Source: Flavobacterium johnsoniae UW101 (GTDB lineage: Bacteria; Bacteroidota; Bacteroidia; Flavobacteriales; Flavobacteriaceae). Taken from it: a stretch of DNA of 64,000 nt. The translations under genes were made by a program, and so were the position numbers. Where the stretch lies: positions 3,720,001-3,784,000 of the forward strand of contig NC_009441.1 in the NCBI RefSeq assembly GCF_000016645.1. Reading direction: 5' to 3'. Under the pieces are notes generated by a model. The model was given only the letters and a program-made list of their open reading frames with translations. It searched no databases and was not told where the DNA came from. This document shows, in pieces, positions 45,543 to 53,928 of the stretch (its first letter is position 1; each line of letters starts with the position of its first letter).

Positions 45543-48500
45543 ATGCCAGTTTTAACCAAAAAAACAAATACGAATCCTTCGCACTCCTCGTCACACCATG
45601 ACAAGGGGAAGGAATCTTTTTTTGGTATAAAGGCAAAATTGAATATAGGAAAATCTAACGATAAATTTGAAATTGAAGCCGATAGAGTGGCTGACCAGGT
45701 AGTTGCCAATAAACAAACTGCAAAAACTGAATCTTTCTTTTCGCCGTCGCCCGTAATGCAAAAGAAATTGGCGCGTGATGTTCAAAAACAAGAAGAGCAA
45801 AATAAAGACGTACAGCAAAAAACCGCAGCCCAAACCATAACTCCTGTTGTACAGTTAAAAGAGGATTTAATACAAAACAAACTCGATTCCAGAATAACAG
45901 AAAAACGAGAAACCAATCCGGTTTTTTCTGCCTCAAAAACGTTAATTCAGCATAAGCTCGAAGATAAAATCCTGAAAAAAGAGGAAACAATTCAGAATAA
46001 GACAGAAGTCAAAAAAACAGAAACTGCCTCAAAAAACATACTTTCACCCAAACCTTTAATTCAAAATAAAGGAGAAGAAGAAAATCTACAACAGAAAAAA
46101 GAAGAAGAGAAACAAGCCAAAGACGATGAAAAGCAGCTGCAAAAGAGCCCTTCCGGGGATGCCAGCCCTAGTGATAATTCTAATTTAGAATCCAAATTAA
46201 ACAGCAGTAAAGGCGGAGGCTCTCCTCTATCCGGAAAAGTAAAAACCGAAATGGAATCAGGCATCGGAGCTGATTTCAGCAATGTCCGTATTCACAATGA
46301 TTCTAATGCTGTTCAAATGAACAAGCAATTAGGTGCGCAGGCTTTTGCTACCGGAAACAATATTTATTTTAACGAAGGAAAATACAATCCCAATTCAAAA
46401 GACGGCAAACATTTACTAGCCCACGAATTAACACATACTGTACAGCAGGGAGCGGCAATTAGAAAAAAACCGGAACCAGTCTCCCCTGCTCCCGAAATGA
46501 TTCAGGGATCATTATTGTCCTTTGCGATTCCTGATTTCATAAAAGACAACGTTAGACATGTTCCCGGCTATACACTGCTTACAGTTGTAGCGGGTTATGA
46601 TCCTTTGAATGACGTAAATGTCGAAAGAAATGCCGTCAATCTTATTGAAGGATTTATGGGATTGATTCCTTTTGGAACTGCCATATTTGATAAATTACAG
46701 GAATATGGTATTATTGATCGTGTTTTTGACTGGGTCAACAGTCGTTTGAGTGAACTGGGGCTAAGTATGGATGCATTACTCCAACTGGTTAAGGATGCTT
46801 GGGACGAATCTTCAATTTCAACTTTTATAGATGTTGTTAGAACCAAATTTAATGACTTGGTAAATCGGGTAACCACTTTCGCATCTTCGCTTGTCGATCA
46901 AATTATAACCTGGATAAAAGAAGCATTGATTGAAGTTGCAGAACCATTATTGGCCGAAAACAAAGCCTATTCACTTCTCAAAAAAATAATCAAATACGAT
47001 CCGCTGCGCGATAAAGAAGTTACTGCCACAACTGTAGAAATATTAGAAGATTTCTTATTACTGATAGACAAGCAGACAGAGCTTGAGCAAATGCGTGAAA
47101 AAGGCACACTGCAAAAAACGGCTGACTGGCTTGATACGCAAGTTGGAACTTTCAATTCACTATTAGGTGAACTCCGCGGACTCATAACTACAGCCTGGAA
47201 TGCTATTCAGCCTTCGAATCTGGCCAATATCAGCGATAACCTTTCGGCACTTGCTGTTCAGGCTGGAGGATTTTTACAAAGAGTATGGGATTTTGCTTCA
47301 GGCGTAGCATTAAAAGTATTAGAACTTGTTAAGGAGTCACTATTAGGATGGCTTTCTGATCAGGCTAAAACGGTAAGAGGTTATTCGCTTGTTAAAGTAA
47401 TCATCGGAAAAGATCCTTTTACACAAGAAGTCGTACCCCGCACTGTACCCAATATGATAAAAGGCTTTATGAGCCTTATGGATGGCGGTGAAGAACAATA
47501 TGCACAAATGGTTGAATCTGGCGCAATAGCCAGAATTACAGGCGAAATTGAAGCCGCAGTAGCGACACTCAACATGACGCCTCAATCTATTATACAGCTC
47601 TTTACTGATATTTGGGATTCGATGACTATTGATGACCTCGTTCATCCAATAGATGCATTCATGAGAATCATTGAGAAATTTGGAGAACCTATAGGCCGAC
47701 TAATTGCTTTTGTGGCAGAAATTGTTCGAATCGTAATTATGGCCATTCTCGAAATCATGAATTTCCCATTCGATCTAATAGGAAACATCATTACAAGAGC
47801 CTTAGAAGCGATTGATGATATTAAGAAAGATCCAATTGGTTTCTTAAAAAATATACTGCGAGCGCTTAAACAAGGATTCGTACAGTTCTTTGACAATATT
47901 GTTACGCATTTAATAAATGGTGTAACCGGCTGGTTAATGAGCGAGTTGAAAGATGCCAATATTCCGGTACTGACTGATTTCTCTTTAAAAGGTGTTATTA
48001 CCTGGATTATGGAAGTGCTGAATATCTCGATGGAAAAAATCTGGGAAAAACTAGCCGCACATCCGCGCATTGGCCCGGCAAGAGTAGCCAGAATCCGCAG
48101 TATGATTAATACACTTGAAGGTATCTGGACATTCATTAAAGATGTTCAGGAACGTGGTATGGCCGCCATTTGGGACAAAATACAAGAACAGCTTAGTAAT
48201 TTATGGAATACCGTTCTCGATGCCGTGAAAAACTTTGTCATGGAACGTATCGTGAATAGAATTACAGCCAGACTTTTAAGCATGTTAGACCCAACAGGAA
48301 TCATGGCTGTTATAAACGGTGCTATGGCGTTCTTTAATGCGGTACAAAGTTTTATTAAATACCTGCGTGAAATGCTCGAAGTTGTCAATTCGTTTGTCAA
48401 TGGTATAGCCGATTTAGCCAGAGGCAATGTCGCCACAGCCGCAGATTATCTGGAAAGAACTATGGGACAAGCCATGCCTGTTGTGATAGGTTTCTTGGCA

Positions 48501-49544
48501 AATCAAGTTGGTTTAACTGGTATTGGAGCAAGAATTGGTGAAATGATTATTTCTGTTCAGCAAATGGTCGATGAAGCGCTGACTTGGTTAGTCAATAAAG
48601 CAGTTGATACCGGAATGAGTATTATTGACAGATTAATGGGAGGCAGCGGTACAGATAATCTGGCAGTTGTAAAACAAAATCTGCATCAGGAAGAACAATC
48701 AAAATTGACAAACGGAGCTATTAAAAGAGAAGAAGCTCAGGAAGTAGCCCAAAATGTGGCAACACTAAATAATACATTGGTAAATTCTATATCTGTAGTT
48801 GATGGCGGACAAACCTGGAATTACAATATTGTTCAAAAAACAGACGAAGAAGATGGTCCAAGAAAAGAAGAAATCTCCATTGAAAATGCCACATTAGAAG
48901 TAGTTTTTGAAGGAAATAAAATAAGACTAAATTTTGTTGATGAAGAAACAACGGCAGTTATAGCTCCCGCAGTAAGTGATGCAAGATTGCTTCAAGTTCT
49001 AGAACAATTAAAAATGGATGAGGAACAAGCAAAAGCATTTTTTGATGAACTAAAAAACAGAAATATAATAAACACAAACGAATTCAAACAATTGCTAATT
49101 GCTCACGCTCGACCTAAAAGTGCGGGAATGGATCCTATTGCATTTCTAACTAGTAAACTAAGTCTGAATCAATCAACTGCAGCTGCGTGGAGTCGACCTC
49201 AGGGAAGTTCAATGAGAAACAGAGGGGTTAACCTAGGTCCTGACGCAGACGGGAATCAACGTGAGACTCTTTCTCAATATGCACAAATTTTTTATGAAAA
49301 AGAAGTTGGAGACTGGATGAGCAGACCATTAGAAAGAGATGCAGGTCCAGATGAACCGCGTATACTCGAATACATTTATCAAAAAGAAGGAAATCCTGAT
49401 GTTATCTCCTTAGGAGTCGTTGAGCTAAATGATAGTGGCGAAATTATACAAATAATAAAAGTTAATTCAAATAATATAAGTGGTGGACAGCAAGGTCTAA
49501 TTCAATTATTAAAAAGAAAAGGATGGGCAATGAGAATTCCTTAA
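45543..49544 (+). CDS. Giant eCIS cargo/effector with DUF4157 domain and orphan C terminus
   Basis: A 1333-residue protein. Residues 36-57 carry the eCIS short motif (NIGKSNDKFEIEADRVADQVV); 60-215 are Lys/Gln-rich linker; DUF4157 spans about 215-305 with HELTH near 295. Residues about 325-700 contain three copies of a roughly 150-residue helical unit, recognisable by GYTLLTVVAGYDPL, AYSLLKKIIKYDPL and GYSLVKVIIGKDPF followed by a conserved ...LIEGFMGLI-like helix. More helical, amphipathic sequence follows to about 1040. The last 125 residues (from about AAAWSRPQGSSMRNRGVNLG) resemble a separate C-terminal domain. No known toxin motif was identified. The helical repeats could help membrane crossing, as suggested for other large eCIS cargo. 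Confidence 0.85.
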   Translation: MPVLTKKTNTNPSHSSSHHDKGKESFFGIKAKLNIGKSNDKFEIEADRVADQVVANKQTAKTESFFSPSPVMQKKLARDVQKQEEQNKDVQQKTAAQTITPVVQLKEDLIQNKLDSRITEKRETNPVFSASKTLIQHKLEDKILKKEETIQNKTEVKKTETASKNILSPKPLIQNKGEEENLQQKKEEEKQAKDDEKQLQKSPSGDASPSDNSNLESKLNSSKGGGSPLSGKVKTEMESGIGADFSNVRIHNDSNAVQMNKQLGAQAFATGNNIYFNEGKYNPNSKDGKHLLAHELTHTVQQGAAIRKKPEPVSPAPEMIQGSLLSFAIPDFIKDNVRHVPGYTLLTVVAGYDPLNDVNVERNAVNLIEGFMGLIPFGTAIFDKLQEYGIIDRVFDWVNSRLSELGLSMDALLQLVKDAWDESSISTFIDVVRTKFNDLVNRVTTFASSLVDQIITWIKEALIEVAEPLLAENKAYSLLKKIIKYDPLRDKEVTATTVEILEDFLLLIDKQTELEQMREKGTLQKTADWLDTQVGTFNSLLGELRGLITTAWNAIQPSNLANISDNLSALAVQAGGFLQRVWDFASGVALKVLELVKESLLGWLSDQAKTVRGYSLVKVIIGKDPFTQEVVPRTVPNMIKGFMSLMDGGEEQYAQMVESGAIARITGEIEAAVATLNMTPQSIIQLFTDIWDSMTIDDLVHPIDAFMRIIEKFGEPIGRLIAFVAEIVRIVIMAILEIMNFPFDLIGNIITRALEAIDDIKKDPIGFLKNILRALKQGFVQFFDNIVTHLINGVTGWLMSELKDANIPVLTDFSLKGVITWIMEVLNISMEKIWEKLAAHPRIGPARVARIRSMINTLEGIWTFIKDVQERGMAAIWDKIQEQLSNLWNTVLDAVKNFVMERIVNRITARLLSMLDPTGIMAVINGAMAFFNAVQSFIKYLREMLEVVNSFVNGIADLARGNVATAADYLERTMGQAMPVVIGFLANQVGLTGIGARIGEMIISVQQMVDEALTWLVNKAVDTGMSIIDRLMGGSGTDNLAVVKQNLHQEEQSKLTNGAIKREEAQEVAQNVATLNNTLVNSISVVDGGQTWNYNIVQKTDEEDGPRKEEISIENATLEVVFEGNKIRLNFVDEETTAVIAPAVSDARLLQVLEQLKMDEEQAKAFFDELKNRNIINTNEFKQLLIAHARPKSAGMDPIAFLTSKLSLNQSTAAAWSRPQGSSMRNRGVNLGPDADGNQRETLSQYAQIFYEKEVGDWMSRPLERDAGPDEPRILEYIYQKEGNPDVISLGVVELNDSGEIIQIIKVNSNNISGGQQGLIQLLKRKGWAMRIP

Positions 49545-49545
49545 A

Positions 49546-49644
49546 ATGATAAGAAACAATGTTGAAAAAAACATTTTTGCTTGGTGTCTTTTCAAATTGA
49601 AAAAACTTGATAAGAAAAATTTTTATAAACTTAAAAAACATTAG
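49546..49644 (+). CDS. Possible 32-residue peptide after the giant cargo gene
   Basis: From ATG 49546, one base after the cargo stop codon, to TAG 49642-49644. The peptide is MIRNNVEKNIFAWCLFKLKK at the start and ends with a lysine-rich tail (LDKKNFYKLKKH). It fills nearly the whole 102-bp gap before the CHAP gene. It is basic and amphipathic. It could be a translated small peptide, the remnant of a lost immunity or cargo gene, or chance in AT-rich DNA. Confidence 0.35.
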   Translation: MIRNNVEKNIFAWCLFKLKKLDKKNFYKLKKH

Positions 49645-49646
49645 TC

Positions 49647-50465
49647 ATGCAAAAAACATTCTACCAAAAAGAACTGCTTATTAAAGCAGTACAACAAAGA
49701 AAAGGAGTAAATAATAACAAGAAAGACGTTGAAAAAATTCAGTCCTGGCTTAATTTATTTGCTATGCAGAATCCAAACTCCGGAACTGCAACCGATATTG
49801 ATGGCGATTTTGGTCCTGCAACAGAAAAAGCAGTATTGAATTTTCAAAAAGCGAATGGTCAGCCTCAAACCGGAAATGTAGATCAAAACCTGTTTGATAA
49901 ACTCGTGTCGCCTCTTAAAAAAGCTTTTGAAAGTCCGATATCTGGAAACAATCTGAGGGAATTAATTCTAAATACAGCACAAAATCATCTTAAAAATCAT
50001 CCCTTTGAACTTGTCATAAACAACCAAAGTAATACGGGGCCGTGGGTTCGAAGCTATATGGATGGACATGAAGGAACAGAATGGTTTTGGTGTATGGGTT
50101 TTGTTCAGGCCATTATCGATCAGGCGGCATCTATTCAGGGAAAAAACTTTAAAACTCTAATGCCGTTAACTTACAGCTGTGATACTGTGGGCACAACTGG
50201 TCTACAGAAAAAGATACTGACACGTTATCAAACTGCCAGAACCAATTCGGCTTTAATAAAACCAGGAGATATATTTCTTCTTCAAAAAACACCAAACGAC
50301 TGGATTCACACCGGAATTGTAACTGCTGTTCATGCTGATACCATAGAAACTATTGAAGGCAACACCAATGCCGGCGGTTCTAATAATGGAAATGCTGTCA
50401 TGAACAAAATCAGAAATTATAAACAATCAAAACTTGATTTTTTTTCAATCGAATCATTAGTATAG
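49647..50465 (+). CDS. Peptidoglycan-binding CHAP-type peptidase in the eCIS operon
   Basis: A 272-residue protein. Residues 20-95 are a peptidoglycan-binding domain (VEKIQSWLNLFAMQ, GDFGPATEKAVLNFQKANG). Residues 105-272 are a cysteine peptidase of CHAP/NlpC type with Cys149 (EWFWCMGFVQ), His221 (DWIHTGIVTAV) and Glu237/Asn239 (IEGNTNAGG). It has no signal peptide. Enzymes of this type cut wall peptides. Within an eCIS operon it may help release particles from the producer, pass a target's wall, or act as a cargo toxin; the sequence does not decide. It lies 102 bp after the giant cargo gene and 4 bp before the ATPase. Confidence 0.88.
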   Translation: MQKTFYQKELLIKAVQQRKGVNNNKKDVEKIQSWLNLFAMQNPNSGTATDIDGDFGPATEKAVLNFQKANGQPQTGNVDQNLFDKLVSPLKKAFESPISGNNLRELILNTAQNHLKNHPFELVINNQSNTGPWVRSYMDGHEGTEWFWCMGFVQAIIDQAASIQGKNFKTLMPLTYSCDTVGTTGLQKKILTRYQTARTNSALIKPGDIFLLQKTPNDWIHTGIVTAVHADTIETIEGNTNAGGSNNGNAVMNKIRNYKQSKLDFFSIESLV

Positions 50466-50469
50466 AAAA

Positions 50470-51774
50470 ATGGAAAATGTATTTACCTATATCAAAAACC
50501 AATTCGTATTTCAGCTTGATACTCTTTTTCAAGTCGAAAATCCAATGGGAAAACCTATTTTAAATCAAATTGATTCAAATGGTTTTATTGACGAATTTAT
50601 TATCGAAAATAATCTAACCGAAATTGATATTCTGATTTTGGGACTCGCTCTTGTTCCTCACGTGAAGCCAGATTTTTTGAGTTCGATTATTGCCGAATAT
50701 TTACCTAACGGCGGTGAATTACCCGAATTTGGCGGCATAAAAACAAAAAATCACCGAGGCATTTTACCAACAGGCGAAACGGCTCAGTTTTTAATTGCCG
50801 GAAATGATCTCGATAACCGAATTTTATTCTATAATTATTTACACAATCAGTCTTTTCTTTATCAAAAAGGAATCATCAAAATAGATTCTGTTCCGAATGG
50901 CGAACCTAAGCTAAGCGGTCTGCTGATTTTAGAGGACGAATACATCGAAAAATTTATAACAGGAAAAATTCTGAAACCACAGCTAAGCAGTGTTTTCCCG
51001 GCACAATTAATCGAAACTCAATTAGACTGGAACGATTTAGTACTCAATTCCAACACTTTAAATCAAATTAAAGAAATCGAAACCTGGCTTAAATTCAACG
51101 AAATCTTATTTAACGATTGGAACATGAAAAGCAAAATAAAACCCGGTTTCAGAGTCATGTTTTACGGCGCACCGGGAACAGGAAAAACGCTTACAGCTTC
51201 TCTATTAGGAAAATACACAAAAAGAGACGTTTACAGAATTGATTTGTCGATGATAATTTCGAAATATATTGGCGAAACCGAAAAAAATCTGTCTTCCCTT
51301 TTTGATAAAGCGTCTGATAAAGACTGGATTCTGTTTTTTGATGAAGCTGATGCTATTTTTGGAAAAAGAACCAATGTCAGGGATGCCCACGATAAATATG
51401 CCAATCAGGAAGTTTCATATTTATTGCAGCGCATAGAAAATCATCCTGGATTAGTGATCTTAGCCTCTAATTTCAAAACCAATATTGATGCTGCTTTTAC
51501 CCGAAGATTTCAATCTATAATTGAGTTTGAAGTACCTTCTTATGGCGAGCGTTTACAGCTTTGGCAAAATAATCTGCCTAAGGGAATTAAGATTGCTGAA
51601 GATGTAAATCTTAATGAACTTTCAAAAAAATACGATATTACCGGCGCTAATATTGTTAATATAATTCAATATGCCTGCCTGAGAACTTTGGAAGATAAAA
51701 ATGAAAGCATCAACCTTAATCATTTACTTCAGGGAATTAAAAAAGAATATGCCAAAGAAGGAAAAATGATGTGA
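50470..51774 (+). CDS. eCIS-associated AAA+ ATPase (Afp15-like)
   Basis: A 434-residue protein with a 230-residue N-terminal region and an AAA+ domain: Walker A GAPGTGKT (233-240), Walker B ILFFDEADAIFGKR, sensor 1 VILASNFKTNIDAAF, and the arginine finger in TRRFQSIIEF. Afp15 and its relatives act in particle assembly and sheath/tube maturation, although the exact role is not settled. It is the last gene of the operon, followed by a strong terminator. A late AAA+ gene is a constant feature of eCIS loci. Confidence 0.95.
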   Translation: MENVFTYIKNQFVFQLDTLFQVENPMGKPILNQIDSNGFIDEFIIENNLTEIDILILGLALVPHVKPDFLSSIIAEYLPNGGELPEFGGIKTKNHRGILPTGETAQFLIAGNDLDNRILFYNYLHNQSFLYQKGIIKIDSVPNGEPKLSGLLILEDEYIEKFITGKILKPQLSSVFPAQLIETQLDWNDLVLNSNTLNQIKEIETWLKFNEILFNDWNMKSKIKPGFRVMFYGAPGTGKTLTASLLGKYTKRDVYRIDLSMIISKYIGETEKNLSSLFDKASDKDWILFFDEADAIFGKRTNVRDAHDKYANQEVSYLLQRIENHPGLVILASNFKTNIDAAFTRRFQSIIEFEVPSYGERLQLWQNNLPKGIKIAEDVNLNELSKKYDITGANIVNIIQYACLRTLEDKNESINLNHLLQGIKKEYAKEGKMM

Positions 51775-51830
51775 ATTATTAAATCACAAAATACTGAATA
51801 CAAACACTTTAAATCCATTTTTACTGATAT

Positions 51831-51868
51831 AAAAAGAGATATCAAATATAATTTGATATCTCTTTTTT
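51831..51868 (+). terminator. Terminator of the eCIS operon
   Basis: A 17-bp perfect inverted repeat with arms 51831-51847 and 51851-51867 (AAAAAGAGATATCAAAT on the left), ending in a run of T. It starts 57 bp after the AAA+ stop codon. As it is almost symmetrical it may also end the convergent oxygenase transcript, whose stop lies 19 bp further right. Confidence 0.9.
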
Positions 51869-51886
51869 ATTAATTGATTACAGCCG

Positions 51887-52999
51887 TTAAGCCTGATCAA
51901 AAACTTTTCCTAAATGTTCTTCCATAACAAAATACGGATCATCGGTATGTGTCATTGATCTTATATGAATTAGACTGGTTTTGCTCATCATTCTTAACAT
52001 TTGTCGTCTCTCACATGGCACAAGCTTACCATTCTCCTCTTTCTGCCCTGCTGTAAAAGCACTTCTTCCGTGAGCACACAAATGATTATTTACAAATATA
52101 ACATCACCAGAATCTGGGATATAATCACTATTAATCAACTCTTTAGCTTCATTCCAAAATTCAGTTAAATTGTAAAGAGCTTCGGGAGTCTGTCCGGCGT
52201 TTTCATTAAATATCTGCTCTGCTGCATCAAATCTAATAAAAGGCAGCTTTTTATTTCCATATAAAACAGAAGCCAGCGGACCATCATTAATTTCTTCCTG
52301 ATAATTAGCATCTTTAGGACATTGATAAATTGGATCAAAAAGCTTTTCCATTATCTTATTCACCTTACCATGCGACCTTACTGAGTAAAGTGTAGAAGGA
52401 ACTCTTTCTTCATTTCGCAGATATAGAAAACTTAAAAAATCAGCCTGATGTAAAAGAAAAGCATCTTCTGTATGAACATACAAATTTGTTTTTGATCCCG
52501 AACCTGTTTGCGTAGCTGCCATTTTCTCATCTGGAATAACAGCATGAAGAATTCCCCCGCCCTTTCTCTGCGCATAATATTGTACTGGTTTTGAAGGAAC
52601 TGCACCATGCAGCAAGGAACAAATAAAGCCGTATTTATTGAGTTTTGAGTAATCAGCGCTCTGCCAATTCGCAGGAGTTGGTCCCAGATGATCCTGATCA
52701 ACTTCAAGAAGACCTCTAAAAATAATAGCGCCATACTGATCAGCTGAGAAATCTGTTCCAAAACGGCTTAAAATTCTGGCTATTCTTTCTGGAAGAAGCT
52801 GAAAAGAATACAGATGAAGCGCTTCTATATAATCTGGGTTTTCATAGCTCTTAAATGCCTTTTCCAGCAGAGCGCCCACATTAGACAAAATGTTTCTTTC
52901 CTGAGGCGTAACCTCCACTATCAGCGGGCTTGTAGGAATTTGATAAGCATAGTTTTCTTTTACTGGTATCTCATCTTCAATTAATGATTGTGATTTCAT
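51887..52999 (-). CDS. Fe(II)/2-oxoglutarate-dependent oxygenase, TauD/clavaminate-synthase-like
   Basis: A 370-residue oxygenase. The 2-His-1-carboxylate site is readable as VHTEDAF (His and Glu) and the distal His in NNHLCAHGRSAF; the 2-oxoglutarate-binding arginine probably lies in CERRQMLRMM. Related proteins include amino-acid beta-hydroxylases such as VioC and clavaminate-synthase-like enzymes (family knowledge). Divergent from the siderophore operon, it may hydroxylate an amino-acid precursor or the finished siderophore; the substrate is not known. The first 30 residues contain no signal peptide. Confidence 0.85.
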   Translation of the reverse strand: MKSQSLIEDEIPVKENYAYQIPTSPLIVEVTPQERNILSNVGALLEKAFKSYENPDYIEALHLYSFQLLPERIARILSRFGTDFSADQYGAIIFRGLLEVDQDHLGPTPANWQSADYSKLNKYGFICSLLHGAVPSKPVQYYAQRKGGGILHAVIPDEKMAATQTGSGSKTNLYVHTEDAFLLHQADFLSFLYLRNEERVPSTLYSVRSHGKVNKIMEKLFDPIYQCPKDANYQEEINDGPLASVLYGNKKLPFIRFDAAEQIFNENAGQTPEALYNLTEFWNEAKELINSDYIPDSGDVIFVNNHLCAHGRSAFTAGQKEENGKLVPCERRQMLRMMSKTSLIHIRSMTHTDDPYFVMEEHLGKVFDQA

Positions 53000-53165
53000 T
53001 TTTTTAGTTTATTTAATAGTTAACAAAAATTGGGACAAATAATAAACACAAACCGTTAAAAATCAAGCTATATATAAATAAAACATCATTCCATAACATT
53101 TTGGTAATGTAGAGAATTTCGTATAATTTTTTTTCTGTTTTATTTTTTTTATAAAGATTAATCTC

Positions 53166-53173
53166 TACATTTG
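53166..53173 (+). promoter_or_regulatory. Candidate -7 box of the siderophore operon
   Basis: TACATTTG, a perfect TAnnTTTG, 100 bp upstream of ATG 53273. It would start transcription near 53180. No TTG lies at the expected -33 position, only a T-rich run. Confidence 0.5.
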
Positions 53174-53181
53174 CTCCTACT

Positions 53182-53200
53182 GTTTTTATTCATTCTAAAT
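53182..53200. promoter_or_regulatory. Weak Fur-box-like site
   Basis: The right half ATTCTAAAT (53192-53200) equals the Bacteroidota Fur half site; the left half (GTTTTTATT) matches ATTTAGAAT at 5 of 9 positions. It lies just downstream of the inferred transcription start, where Fur could block transcription under iron-replete conditions. Confidence 0.35.
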
Positions 53201-53272
53201 AAAATCTACTTACAAATGTATTTATTTTTATAATTTAAAAAAGAATTTTCTTAAAAAATTTATTAAAAAAAT

Positions 53273-53905
53273 ATGAATATTAGCACTAAACCTAGTAAAA
53301 TCAAGGTGTCGGATTTTACACATAGACAAAATATTTCAAAAATCATCCGCACACGGCGAAGTGTTTATGCGGATGAGTTCATAAAGCAGAACATACCCGA
53401 TGAATTATTAAATGAAATTTTAATAAATGCGACCTATGCGCCTACCCATAAAATGACTGAACCATGGAGGTTTATTGTTTTTAAGAATAGCTATTTAGAG
53501 CAGCTGGGATCTTTTCTGGCGGATTATTACAGAGATTTATATTTTGAAAAATTTTCTGCCGAAGAAGCTCTGGAAAAGTACAATCTGCTGAAAGAATATC
53601 CGCTTAATTCGGCTTGTGTTATTGGCGTTGTAATGGTCCGCAACACTAAAATTAACCTGCCCGAATGGGAAGAAGTTGCTGCCGTTTCATCTGCCGTTCA
53701 AAACATTGCCCTCTCCTGCACTGCCCATGATATTGGGAGTTACTGGAGTACATCTGCAGGTGCAGTTGATTACGTAAAGCAATTTGATCTGGCCGAAAAT
53801 GAGCAGTCTCTCGGTTTAATTTATGTCGGTTATTATCCAGAAGATCTTGAGCCATCCAGAAAAAAGCGAACCCCGATTTCTAACAAAGTAACTTATTTTA
53901 AATAA
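53273..53905 (+). CDS. Nitroreductase-family flavoprotein, first gene of the siderophore operon
   Basis: A 210-residue protein. The FMN-binding nitroreductase pattern is seen in IRTRRSVYADEF (basic N-terminal loop), ATYAPTHKMTEPWRFIVFKN and the C-terminal GLIYVGYYPEDLEPSRKKRTP. VSSAVQNIALSCTAHDIGSYW is the conserved helix and turn. Family members use NAD(P)H to reduce diverse compounds. Within a siderophore operon, a reductive tailoring or iron-release role is conceivable but unproven. The long AT-rich leader upstream holds a candidate Fur-like site. Confidence 0.88.
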   Translation: MNISTKPSKIKVSDFTHRQNISKIIRTRRSVYADEFIKQNIPDELLNEILINATYAPTHKMTEPWRFIVFKNSYLEQLGSFLADYYRDLYFEKFSAEEALEKYNLLKEYPLNSACVIGVVMVRNTKINLPEWEEVAAVSSAVQNIALSCTAHDIGSYWSTSAGAVDYVKQFDLAENEQSLGLIYVGYYPEDLEPSRKKRTPISNKVTYFK

Positions 53906-53928
53906 CCTCAATTCTAAAACTTATAATT

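Noticed and set aside
22714..51774. Prophage tail module
   Set aside because: There are no capsid, terminase, portal or integrase genes, and the DUF4255, DUF4157 and AAA+ genes are eCIS markers.
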